NCBI GenBank assembly: GCA_002495945.1
Contig: DAHU01000094.1
Location: forward strand, 15,833-43,920
DNA from: Euryarchaeota archaeon UBA13
GTDB taxonomy: Archaea > Thermoplasmatota > Poseidoniia > Poseidoniales > Poseidoniaceae
Direction of reading: 5' to 3'
Length of the DNA stretch: 28,088 nucleotides
The notes beneath the pieces were generated by a model that was given only the letters and a program-made list of their open reading frames with translations, was not told the origin of the DNA and made no database searches. Of this stretch, positions 1-8,171 are shown piece by piece; the stretch's first letter is position 1, and the number at the start of each line of letters is the position of its first letter. The translations under genes and the position numbers were made by a program.

Positions 1-216
1 GGGCATTGCCTGTGGAGTTTTGATGTCAATTCATTGCAATCCGAACTGGTATATGACCCATGGCCAGGCTCTGGAAATAATTCACAAGCAGGAATTTACA
101 GCGAGTTAATTGGTTCTAATGATGTGGTCTTGTTTGTTGCTGACGATGGCGTGACTGGTCAAGAATTACACATGTGGAGCCCGCTTAGTTTGGGGCAAGA
201 TTGGTTAATCTGGTAA
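1..216 (+). CDS. C-terminal end of an ELWxTDGT-type repeat protein (partial)
   Basis: The reading frame is open from the first base of the window and ends at the TAA at 214-216, so only the last 71 residues are visible. The segment LFVADDGVTGQELHMW closely resembles the repeat unit of ELWxTDGT/hyalin-like repeat proteins, whose units typically read like 'F.A.DG..G.ELW.SDGT'. These are usually large secreted or surface beta-propeller-like proteins. No signal peptide, anchor or catalytic residue can be judged from the tail. A TTG at 34 could be called as a start, but the frame continues upstream without a stop, so I treat the gene as truncated by the window edge. It converges on the trhO gene with one base between the two stop codons. 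The family call is moderate and the substrate or partner is unknown. Confidence 0.6.
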   Translation, partial: GHCLWSFDVNSLQSELVYDPWPGSGNNSQAGIYSELIGSNDVVLFVADDGVTGQELHMWSPLSLGQDWLIW

Positions 217-217
217 G

Positions 218-1045
218 TTACTTTTTCTTGCCTGAGCAATAAGGACAAGATTGAGCAATTACATACTCATCTGTATTCTGTTCCTCAAGCAATAATGGCT
301 CACGACAAGCATAGCACTGAACAACATCGGTTTCCTTGAGTTGAGGATTTAGGGCTACTCTGCGGTCAAATACAAAGCAATCACCGTTCCAATAGTCGCC
401 CCCAACTTCCTCGAAATAACCTAGAATACCCCCTTTCAACTGCATAACATTTGAAAAACCGGCATCCATCATTACTACGCTGGCTTTTTCGCACCTAATA
501 CCCCCTGTGCAAAACATTACAACAGGCTTATCTTTCAGTTTGACATCTAACTCACTAACCGCACTGGGAAAATCTCTAAACGAACGTATGTCCAGTTCCA
601 AGGCATTTTCAAAGGTACCAATACGACATTCATACTCGTTTCTTGTATCTAATACAATGACTTCCTCGCCAGCATCGAGCATTTGTTTGAACGCGGTCGG
701 AGTAATCTCATCACCTGTCAGTTCGGCGGGTTTTATGTGGTTAAGTCCCAGCGATATTATCTCTTTTTTGAGCCGTACATTCATGCGACGGAACGGTTGA
801 TAATCAGAGTATGACACCTTGAGTGGAATGTCTGTGAAGCGTTCATCACTATCCAAAAATGACTTGAATGATTCTATTGAATCACTACTGCCGGCAAGAA
901 AGAAATTAATTCCTTCATGGGCGAGAAGAATCGTACCCTTTAGTTCAAGTTCTTGGCAAATATCTCTGAACGGTTGGCGTAAATCATCACGGTCGGGCAT
1001 ATCGATGAAACGATAGCCTGCAATGTTGACAATATCGCCGGACAT
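218..1045 (-). CDS. trhO: TrhO-type tRNA uridine(34) hydroxylase (rhodanese-domain, UPF0176/YceA family)
   Basis: This 275-residue protein has the three-part layout of the YceA/TrhO family. It has an N-terminal ferredoxin-like domain with the family signature around LLAHEGINFFLAG (residues about 41-53), a central rhodanese domain, and a C-terminal cysteine-rich tail. The rhodanese active loop reads CTGGIRCEKAS, matching the TrhO loop with both cysteines. The tail carries CYAC and CPYC pairs, which probably bind zinc. In bacteria TrhO makes 5-hydroxyuridine at the wobble position of tRNAs independently of prephenate; a tRNA role here is inferred by homology. The ATG at 1043-1045 is the natural start. 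The gene lies 39 bp downstream of nadE on the same strand, so the two are probably co-transcribed. Family call strong; the archaeal setting is less usual. Confidence 0.9.
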   Translation of the reverse strand: MSGDIVNIAGYRFIDMPDRDDLRQPFRDICQELELKGTILLAHEGINFFLAGSSDSIESFKSFLDSDERFTDIPLKVSYSDYQPFRRMNVRLKKEIISLGLNHIKPAELTGDEITPTAFKQMLDAGEEVIVLDTRNEYECRIGTFENALELDIRSFRDFPSAVSELDVKLKDKPVVMFCTGGIRCEKASVVMMDAGFSNVMQLKGGILGYFEEVGGDYWNGDCFVFDRRVALNPQLKETDVVQCYACREPLLLEEQNTDEYVIAQSCPYCSGKKK

Positions 1046-1084
1046 GATTGCTCGTATGGCGGATGATTTTTATGACCATCGAAT

Positions 1085-2860
1085 TCAATTGCGCCAATCA
1101 TGCTTAGACGCTAATGGTCGACGCCATCCTTGGCCAAAGGCCTTGCTGGTAACTCTGGGCGCTGGTGACATCTGCCATCGCTTGTGTTCATTTTTCTCGA
1201 GTCTAGTAAGGACATCAACAACAATTTCACGATTAAAACCCGAATTGACAATGTCATCTGCATCCATAGTATGCTCTATGTGTAGTCGAAGAATTTCATC
1301 AAGCACGGCATACGGTGGCAAAGAATCTTCATCTTTTTGATCAGGTGCAAGTTCTGCTGATGGCGGCTTAGTCATAGTTGACTCATTTACTGGTGGCTCA
1401 TCACCCAGTTCTATCGCTCGCTGATTGAATATTTCAGCTAAGGCATATACCTGCATCTTGTACAAATCTCCAAGTGGCGTATATCCACCAGCCATATCAC
1501 CATACAAGGTGCAGTAACCCTGAGCCAGTTCCGACTTATTGCCCGTGGCGATTGCCATTCGGTTTTCTGCATTGGCGTGTGCCATGACAATCATACCCCG
1601 CAATCTAGATTGAATGTTTTCAGACGCAACAGGGTTGCCTTCACTAAGATTCAATCTAATGCTGCCTTCAAATGAAGAATGCATCTCATAAATAGGTTGT
1701 ATCTTGAACTCCATACCAAGTTTTTCCGCCGTATATTCTGCATCTTTGAGTGAGTGGTCTGAGGAATATCTACTGGGCATGGCGATTCCAAGGACATTTT
1801 CAGCACCCACAGCAGCACAAGCAACACATGCGGCAACTGCTGAATCGATACCTCCTGATAGTCCGAGCACAATTTGTTTAATTCCCGACTTGCGACAATA
1901 ATCTGCAAGACCCGTTATGACTGCGTCGGTTATATCTTCAATTATACTGTCAATATCTTCATGACCATCGTCATCACCATCGAAAAACTTCATTGCATCG
2001 GAGCCAATTGATAGTGCATCATCATCCGTCAATCCAATCCATTGACTATTATTTGGTTCGTCCAAATCAATCAACAATACGCCTTCTTGCCAGGCAGGTG
2101 CGACTACAACCTTACCATTTGGCCATGCTGCAAGCGAACAGCCGTCGAATAACAAATCATCATTTCCACCTACTTGATTTGCCAATAAGAATGGGTGTTG
2201 CAAAACTTCCGCCGCTGTGCGACAAACCTCGATTCTTGAACTAACCTTGTCAGCGTGATAAGGTGAAGCTGACAGGTTTACAGTTGCATCTAAGGCAACT
2301 CCTTGACGACCCCATTCTGCTAAACTAGCAATAGGGTCTTGACCATATGCAGAGGGGGTTAAACCAGCAGCCTGCCAAGCGTCCTCACAAACAGTTACTC
2401 CAAGATTTATTCCACCTATTGAGCGACATATCCCTGAACGGTTGGCTGGTGAGAAATATCTTGTCTCATCGAATACATCATACGATGGTAAGAGTTGCTT
2501 TTTTGCTACCACTCGATTTGCATCCTCGCCGCTGGGTGAGGCATTACGTATCCCAGAGCGAACAACACCGTTTGCGGGTAAATTTCGCTCATGCTCAGAT
2601 GGGACTGGCGTTCCAACAAGGACTGGAATATCGACAGCTAAGGCTTTCGCAGTTTCGAATGATGTTGTTATGAAATCTGGCTGCAACAACAAATCACGCG
2701 GTGGATAACCACAGATTGCAAGTTCAGTTGCAACCGCTAAACTAGCACCGTGTTGTTTGGCTAGGCTCGCTAATGCTTCCAAGCGCTTGGCATTGCCCGC
2801 AAGATTACCAACTGTTGAGTCAAGTTGCAATAAGCCAATAATTCGAGACAAAAAACTCAC
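1085..2860 (-). CDS. nadE: Glutamine-dependent NAD+ synthetase
   Basis: This 591-residue two-domain enzyme converts nicotinic acid adenine dinucleotide to NAD+ using glutamine as nitrogen donor. The N-terminal half is a nitrilase-type glutaminase. Its visible catalytic triad is Glu46 (in ATELAICGYPPRD), Lys121 (in KQLLPSYDVFDETRYF) and Cys158 (in VTVCEDAW). The C-terminal half is the ATP-pyrophosphatase synthetase, with the P-loop LGLSGGIDSA at about 332-341, followed by the NKSELAQGYCTLYGD and PPSAELAPDQKDED motifs. The start is a GTG at 2858-2860, and the upstream surface-protein gene stops only 5 bp earlier, suggesting translational coupling or at least one transcript. Length is slightly above the usual 540-580. 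All key residues are present, so the function is well supported. Confidence 0.95.
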   Translation of the reverse strand: MSFLSRIIGLLQLDSTVGNLAGNAKRLEALASLAKQHGASLAVATELAICGYPPRDLLLQPDFITTSFETAKALAVDIPVLVGTPVPSEHERNLPANGVVRSGIRNASPSGEDANRVVAKKQLLPSYDVFDETRYFSPANRSGICRSIGGINLGVTVCEDAWQAAGLTPSAYGQDPIASLAEWGRQGVALDATVNLSASPYHADKVSSRIEVCRTAAEVLQHPFLLANQVGGNDDLLFDGCSLAAWPNGKVVVAPAWQEGVLLIDLDEPNNSQWIGLTDDDALSIGSDAMKFFDGDDDGHEDIDSIIEDITDAVITGLADYCRKSGIKQIVLGLSGGIDSAVAACVACAAVGAENVLGIAMPSRYSSDHSLKDAEYTAEKLGMEFKIQPIYEMHSSFEGSIRLNLSEGNPVASENIQSRLRGMIVMAHANAENRMAIATGNKSELAQGYCTLYGDMAGGYTPLGDLYKMQVYALAEIFNQRAIELGDEPPVNESTMTKPPSAELAPDQKDEDSLPPYAVLDEILRLHIEHTMDADDIVNSGFNREIVVDVLTRLEKNEHKRWQMSPAPRVTSKAFGQGWRRPLASKHDWRN

Positions 2861-2865
2861 CGTGG

Positions 2866-5800
2866 TTAACTAAATTTGACAATGTCGCCATTTTCGTCTT
2901 TGTACCACCATTCATTTGTATCTTTGTCATGGTACCACCAATAACCATCAGCACCCATCACCCAATCTGTTTCCTCTTCCGCCGCCGCTGCTTCTGTTCC
3001 ACCGGTTAAGGCTGCTGATGCAGCACTGACTGAAACTGCAGGCTGAATTGTTGAGGCAGCAGACGCCACTGCGCCGTCATCTTCCTCGTAGTCATCGTAA
3101 TCATCGTAGTCGATTTCGGAAGAATACTCATCCCAGTCATACTCTGAACGAGAGCCTCTACCACGTGTGGCTTTTCTTGCCCACAGTAATCCAGTGACGA
3201 TAATGGAGACAAAAATTAGTGCCACTGTGGAGCCAATTAATGGGTTAACGTCACCGAATAAATTCTCTATGAAACCTTGGTCTCTTGCAGGTCGAACATT
3301 GACTGTAGGACCTTTTGCAGTTTGACCATTGTCTAGTTCTACCTCAACCCACTGTACGCCTTCTGTAGTTGGCACCCAATCAATTGAGATAAGTCCCTTT
3401 CCTTCAGCAGGTATTTCTAAATTCGGTCTTTGTAAGACTTCTTTAGTTCCATTCAGCCTTACGATATATGCGGTTGCCTGTACAGTACCATCCAAGGAAC
3501 CTACATTGCTGACCAAGGCTTGAACGGATGTTGATTGTCCAACTTCTAAGATCAATCGTGTATAAGACACATCGAGTGGACCAATCGCAAATTCAGGCCT
3601 CAACCATTCGAGTTCCCACTGGGCAATCTCACTACCCGAAGGCGCACCATTCATGCCGGTTATGGCGTTATCAGCAAGGTCACGACCGTTTATCTTGACA
3701 AACAGCATAAGGCGATTCTCAATCATCGAATCTGTGATATCTGATAAATCGACATTGGCATAGACTTCCAGTTGTGGACCGGCTACATCGTCACCCTCAA
3801 GCATCATAGTTTCATATCCAGTCAGCAATCTATCCCCTGTAGTGGCATCCTCAACCCACCACTCCAGTTGAAGTGAATCGACATCCAAACCGCCTTCTTC
3901 ATTGATGGCGATTCTTACTTCGTATACCTCGGTATCGAGAATGGTATTAGGTCGGGGATTGATTATCTCTACTGGCATTGGACCTGTTCCGTCGACTTGT
4001 ATCCATCTGTTGTTGGATTCATCAGTAACATCGTTACCTTGGCCAGAGGTGCATGCTACGTTCCAAGTCAAGGCTTTCTTGCCAGACTCTTCAGAAGCAG
4101 TAACCACTGCAGTCCATGCACCGTCGATTGCCGTAGTTGAATACATTACACCATCGAACATTACGTTCACTGGGCAGTCAAAGTCTGGCCGTGTGTTAGT
4201 TTCTTGGAATAGTACGTCACCTGACACTTCAAACGAACTGCCTGGAGCAATCCTAGCACCATCGTCAACCGCAGTACCTTGATTGATAATCAATTGAATG
4301 GTTTCATCGGGTATGTACATGTCGCCCGACGAGCGCCATCGAAGAGTCGGGAATGATTGCTGATCAGTATTCCCTGCACGATCCATAACGATTAGTTTGG
4401 GTTCTCGTTTGGTGTCTCCAAGATCTGGTATTGTCCAAAGCAAATGGAATTCTACATTCAATGTAATATCTTCCTCATATGGCCCTGCTGGACCGTTTTG
4501 TCCGACCATCTCACAATCCTCAATGACCATATGCGGACTTGTAGTTGAACAATCTCCAGTCAAGAAATCCCACGAAATCGGGAGCCTGTCGCTATTTTGT
4601 TGTGAAGCAAGTTGAACCTCAACAACACTCAAATCGGAGCCACCATTTGGTTCGTTCATCATAACATCAAATTCGTAGGTTATCATTGGATGTAACCATG
4701 TCTTTCTGCCACCGTCCCAAGAGAATGCTGCTGTTGGAATTGATGGCGGGCCATCGGCTTTGAGCTGGTACATGAATAAGTGCTCACCCTCTTCACCGGT
4801 CCCACCATCTTCGAGCGGATGGCCTGCAGGGTCATTGCCGGTTAGATAAACTGCAACTTTTTCACCAATTGAACCGCCACTGTCATCCAACAGTAGTGTG
4901 TACTGCCCAACGAATGCGGTTAAGTCATTAGGTAGCAAAACATTGGAAAATGACTCATACTCATCTGGACTTGGTAAGCCATTGAAGTCGTAATCATTTA
5001 CCCATTGTCGCCAAACCATAGCCTCGACATTTGACGGTAAAATTGGCTGATCGGTGATTTGCACCTGAATCGTTTGTGTCGTTGAAGGTACTCGGTGGTC
5101 ATATGGAGCAACGCTGGACCAATACACCGATGGAATCACTGAATCAGCGAAAAATGAGCGCTCGTAGTCTGCATCAGCGACAAGTCCTCCGCCATTGAGT
5201 GGCAATATCTCTACTCGCCAATCCAATACGCCATTAGTGAAAGGAACTGTATCAGTGTAATTCCAAGTATCGGCATCAAGAGAGGTGGTATTACTGATTT
5301 CATTAGTTCCTTGAAACAAACTAACTTTTGCATCACCAGGGGCGAAGGACTCACTTCCAGTTAAGCCTTCAAATCCGATATCTACCATTATGTCAACATC
5401 TTGACCCGCTGGCAGATAGTATTCATCACTCGGCAATTCACCTAAGTCTGTGGAGAAAGTTACGCTCTTTATTTCTAAGTCGTTTTCTAGTGCCTTACTG
5501 CCTCCGTTTGGATTGCCCCAACTATGGGTTGCTGGAATGGAGACCACTCCGTTGGAAAGCACTAATCTTGTTGATGCTGTAAGGTATTCCTCATCATCCC
5601 AGCCCGGTTCGATGCGATATTTGATGGCAACACTGACATCATCACCGGTTTGGGTGAAGTTTATCCAATCGGTTGGATGTAGTTCTACCAGTTCACTATC
5701 GCCCTGTCCAATCGGGCTACCACCGCCAGTAGGTATGAGCCATGTGCCGTGATTATTATTCCCCACGACATCTAATCTAACCAACCCGGGGTTGGATGCT

Positions 5801-8031
5801 GTGACTCTGAAATCTGTGTGCATGGTGTGCCAAGTTTGACTCGTAGTCAGTACTGGGACCGGATTCTCCATACTGGTGGAGATTATCTCAACATCTGAGG
5901 AGTAGTTTACTCCATCAAGAGTCACTAACAATCCACCTGCACTATCTGAAATAAATGGCACTGGGATGTTGTGCTGTCCGTTGATATCAGACAATGTAGA
6001 CCTTGCATCATTAATTCCTAAAACCAGCGGAGATTGCTGTCCTGAGTCGAGATATGTTGAGATTGGATACGGCACAGACAAGCCTGACAATTTCATGCCG
6101 CCAGTACCGGTCACCTCTATCTCCATTTGAACAAAATTAGCTCCCAAGAAGCCCACGCTCGATGATGTGGAAGCAGCGTAACTCAAAGCATAGAGTTGGG
6201 TTGAATTCAAGGTGACATAGGCGCTCTTAACATTCTCATACGACCAGTTGGCGATTAATTGGCCGCCAACCCTCAGATACATTCCCGTTAATATTCCAGT
6301 CTCAGCCATTACGCCGACTGAAAATGATTCAATGTTATCTCTCGGCAGCCAAGCAAATACTGAATCTGCGCCAGAAATACCCGGAGTTATTGGAATAATT
6401 TCTTCTCCATTTTCGAACCTGTCTTGCCAACCCCATGAGCCGACTCTGTTGTCGCTACCACCCCACTCAACAAAGCCGTCTTGATTGAAGTCAATCGCCG
6501 GCTGTGCAGGATGCTTACCACCCAAGAGCGTCCATTCTAACAACTTAGCATCCCAAGTTGCAGTAGCAGAACCATTGTGAATAATTCTTAATTGATATCG
6601 ATAGATAGTATCATCATTTATCTCGGTAAATGATGGCGATGTTAAGTTGGTCCAATTAGCCATTTCCGAATATCGCACCTGCAGTACACCGCCTTTGGTT
6701 TCAAATTCACCGGTCATTACCTTAGCAGGACTCAAAGGAGTGTACCATGGCGATGTGTATTGACAATCAGCGGTTGCAGTTACACCGAAGGTAACAGTTA
6801 CCGCACCGCCTTGACTACAGGCGGAATCCCAATCTTCAAGCAGAATCGAGCGAGCGTTAAAGTCAGTGAAAATCTTACCATCGCCACCAATTGAGTATAG
6901 GACCGGGATACCTGTGCCGATTGGTGAACCTCTAAATTCTAGCTTTACTCGAACCAAAGGATACGCTTCATAATCGATCATATTGAGTGGTATCATGACG
7001 TCATTGCTACCTGATGCACCCATAATTTCTGCACCATTATCGTCGAGAATCGACCAATTCAGGAATGCGCCTTCAGGTATTTCGGCATCTAAGTACAACG
7101 GCGCATAGGTGCTTCTCGCTACTGATTGAGCTGCGCCTTGACCCCAACCAATTGTCGGGCTCACCCAATGAGATTCGGGTGGTGAAGCCAAATGAACGTC
7201 ATCCACGAACCAAAAGTCACAACAAGTGGCTCCTGAACCACTACCACTTACTTGATTGATTCTAATTTGCGTATTGGCATGCAGTGCTGCAGCAGGTAAG
7301 TTAGTCGACCACTGTTGCGGAGTACCACCAGAAGTAGCACCCATCCAAGTATTTAGAGTGACCCAATTGTTGTTGGTATCGATATATTGTATCTGCAAAT
7401 TTTCGTTGGTGTCGGGCTCTTCTCCACAGTTGAACGACCCTTGCAAGACCCATGCGTGGAGTGGCATGTTCTGCGCTCCAGCCAGGTTTATTCGAGGTGA
7501 TGTCGCATGATGAGGTGCGTTAAAATTGGCTTGGGTTTTTACCGAACCGCCGGAGGTACCATTGACACCACAGGTGTTAGTGTAGTGACTGACGAAGGTG
7601 GGATTTGATACTGTCCAGCCTTGTAGGCCGTTGTTAAAATCCCAGAGCGTTCCGGCCGTTGAACCTGTCAAAGCGTCACGCTCAACAACAGTCCCGTTTT
7701 TTGTCGCATCTGGATTCGACCATGTCGAGTCACTATTCCACACGAAGCCGAAATGAGTCTGCATTACAGAGGGTTCGATACTAAGTTGCATGTCCGTGAT
7801 TGGCGAGGTGCTTGGTACTTCGACAATGAAATCATTGTTTACGATTTCATTACCTTGCAACTCGATAAAATTCTGAGTTCCGGACATAGAGAATTTTATT
7901 TCATCAATGTCTGATAATGAAGCGTAATCGTCCGAATTAACAGAAATATTACCCGTCATTTGTAACGGCCCGATAATTGCCATCAAAACTGCCAAGAAAA
8001 GGGCACTGCGCCAAGTTGTTGCGGCGGACAT
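2866..8031 (-). CDS. Giant exported surface protein with C-terminal membrane anchor and aromatic/acidic tail
   Basis: The product is about 1,721 residues. I chose the ATG at 8029-8031, because the longer frame only adds a TTG and one codon. The start reads MSAATTWRSALFLAVLMA, a basic then hydrophobic signal peptide. An early region (about residues 125-290) with WDFNNGLQGW, paired cysteines and DFWFVDDVHLASP resembles a MAM/carbohydrate-binding jelly-roll domain. The middle is beta-rich and Ig/FN3-like, with many N-x-S/T sequons. A CARDB-like Ig domain (about 1490-1580) precedes a single membrane helix near 1597-1618 (LIGSTVALIFVSIIVTGLL). After a basic stop-transfer segment comes a roughly 100-residue tail with Asp/Tyr runs, an Ala-rich part and a final aromatic motif (GYWWYHDKDTNEWWYKDENG). 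No catalytic site is recognised. A role in adhesion, S-layer association or substrate capture is inference. It heads the leftward nadE-trhO unit. Confidence 0.8.
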   Translation of the reverse strand: MSAATTWRSALFLAVLMAIIGPLQMTGNISVNSDDYASLSDIDEIKFSMSGTQNFIELQGNEIVNNDFIVEVPSTSPITDMQLSIEPSVMQTHFGFVWNSDSTWSNPDATKNGTVVERDALTGSTAGTLWDFNNGLQGWTVSNPTFVSHYTNTCGVNGTSGGSVKTQANFNAPHHATSPRINLAGAQNMPLHAWVLQGSFNCGEEPDTNENLQIQYIDTNNNWVTLNTWMGATSGGTPQQWSTNLPAAALHANTQIRINQVSGSGSGATCCDFWFVDDVHLASPPESHWVSPTIGWGQGAAQSVARSTYAPLYLDAEIPEGAFLNWSILDDNGAEIMGASGSNDVMIPLNMIDYEAYPLVRVKLEFRGSPIGTGIPVLYSIGGDGKIFTDFNARSILLEDWDSACSQGGAVTVTFGVTATADCQYTSPWYTPLSPAKVMTGEFETKGGVLQVRYSEMANWTNLTSPSFTEINDDTIYRYQLRIIHNGSATATWDAKLLEWTLLGGKHPAQPAIDFNQDGFVEWGGSDNRVGSWGWQDRFENGEEIIPITPGISGADSVFAWLPRDNIESFSVGVMAETGILTGMYLRVGGQLIANWSYENVKSAYVTLNSTQLYALSYAASTSSSVGFLGANFVQMEIEVTGTGGMKLSGLSVPYPISTYLDSGQQSPLVLGINDARSTLSDINGQHNIPVPFISDSAGGLLVTLDGVNYSSDVEIISTSMENPVPVLTTSQTWHTMHTDFRVTASNPGLVRLDVVGNNNHGTWLIPTGGGSPIGQGDSELVELHPTDWINFTQTGDDVSVAIKYRIEPGWDDEEYLTASTRLVLSNGVVSIPATHSWGNPNGGSKALENDLEIKSVTFSTDLGELPSDEYYLPAGQDVDIMVDIGFEGLTGSESFAPGDAKVSLFQGTNEISNTTSLDADTWNYTDTVPFTNGVLDWRVEILPLNGGGLVADADYERSFFADSVIPSVYWSSVAPYDHRVPSTTQTIQVQITDQPILPSNVEAMVWRQWVNDYDFNGLPSPDEYESFSNVLLPNDLTAFVGQYTLLLDDSGGSIGEKVAVYLTGNDPAGHPLEDGGTGEEGEHLFMYQLKADGPPSIPTAAFSWDGGRKTWLHPMITYEFDVMMNEPNGGSDLSVVEVQLASQQNSDRLPISWDFLTGDCSTTSPHMVIEDCEMVGQNGPAGPYEEDITLNVEFHLLWTIPDLGDTKREPKLIVMDRAGNTDQQSFPTLRWRSSGDMYIPDETIQLIINQGTAVDDGARIAPGSSFEVSGDVLFQETNTRPDFDCPVNVMFDGVMYSTTAIDGAWTAVVTASEESGKKALTWNVACTSGQGNDVTDESNNRWIQVDGTGPMPVEIINPRPNTILDTEVYEVRIAINEEGGLDVDSLQLEWWVEDATTGDRLLTGYETMMLEGDDVAGPQLEVYANVDLSDITDSMIENRLMLFVKINGRDLADNAITGMNGAPSGSEIAQWELEWLRPEFAIGPLDVSYTRLILEVGQSTSVQALVSNVGSLDGTVQATAYIVRLNGTKEVLQRPNLEIPAEGKGLISIDWVPTTEGVQWVEVELDNGQTAKGPTVNVRPARDQGFIENLFGDVNPLIGSTVALIFVSIIVTGLLWARKATRGRGSRSEYDWDEYSSEIDYDDYDDYEEDDGAVASAASTIQPAVSVSAASAALTGGTEAAAAEEETDWVMGADGYWWYHDKDTNEWWYKDENGDIVKFS

Positions 8032-8073
8032 GAACAAGCGTAGTCATGTAAGGACTTCAAACATACCGTTGAG

Positions 8074-8083
8074 TAATTTATTT
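8074..8083. promoter_or_regulatory. Candidate shared TATA-rich element between the surface-protein and IleRS genes
   Basis: The divergent gap 8032-8171 contains one obvious AT-rich box, TAATTTATTT on the plus strand and AAATAAATTA on the minus strand. About 26 bases to its left would put a minus-strand start site near 8053, giving a leader of about 20 nt for the surface protein. The plus-strand equivalent would start near 8105, leaving a leader of about 65 nt before the IleRS ATG at 8172. Archaeal TATA boxes are degenerate, so this is a positional inference. Confidence 0.4.
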
Positions 8084-8171
8084 GATTATGATTGCTCAAG
8101 GTAATAACGGCTTTTTGAGAAGTTCTCTTCACAAGGGTGAGGTTCAAGACAAAAACCAAACTCGCACGGTC

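Noticed and set aside
8082..8171. Longer N-terminus for IleRS from TTG at 8082 or ATG at 8088
   Set aside because: The extra residues show no similarity to the family, and the region overlaps the AT-rich promoter element; the ATG at 8172 gives a normal N-terminus.
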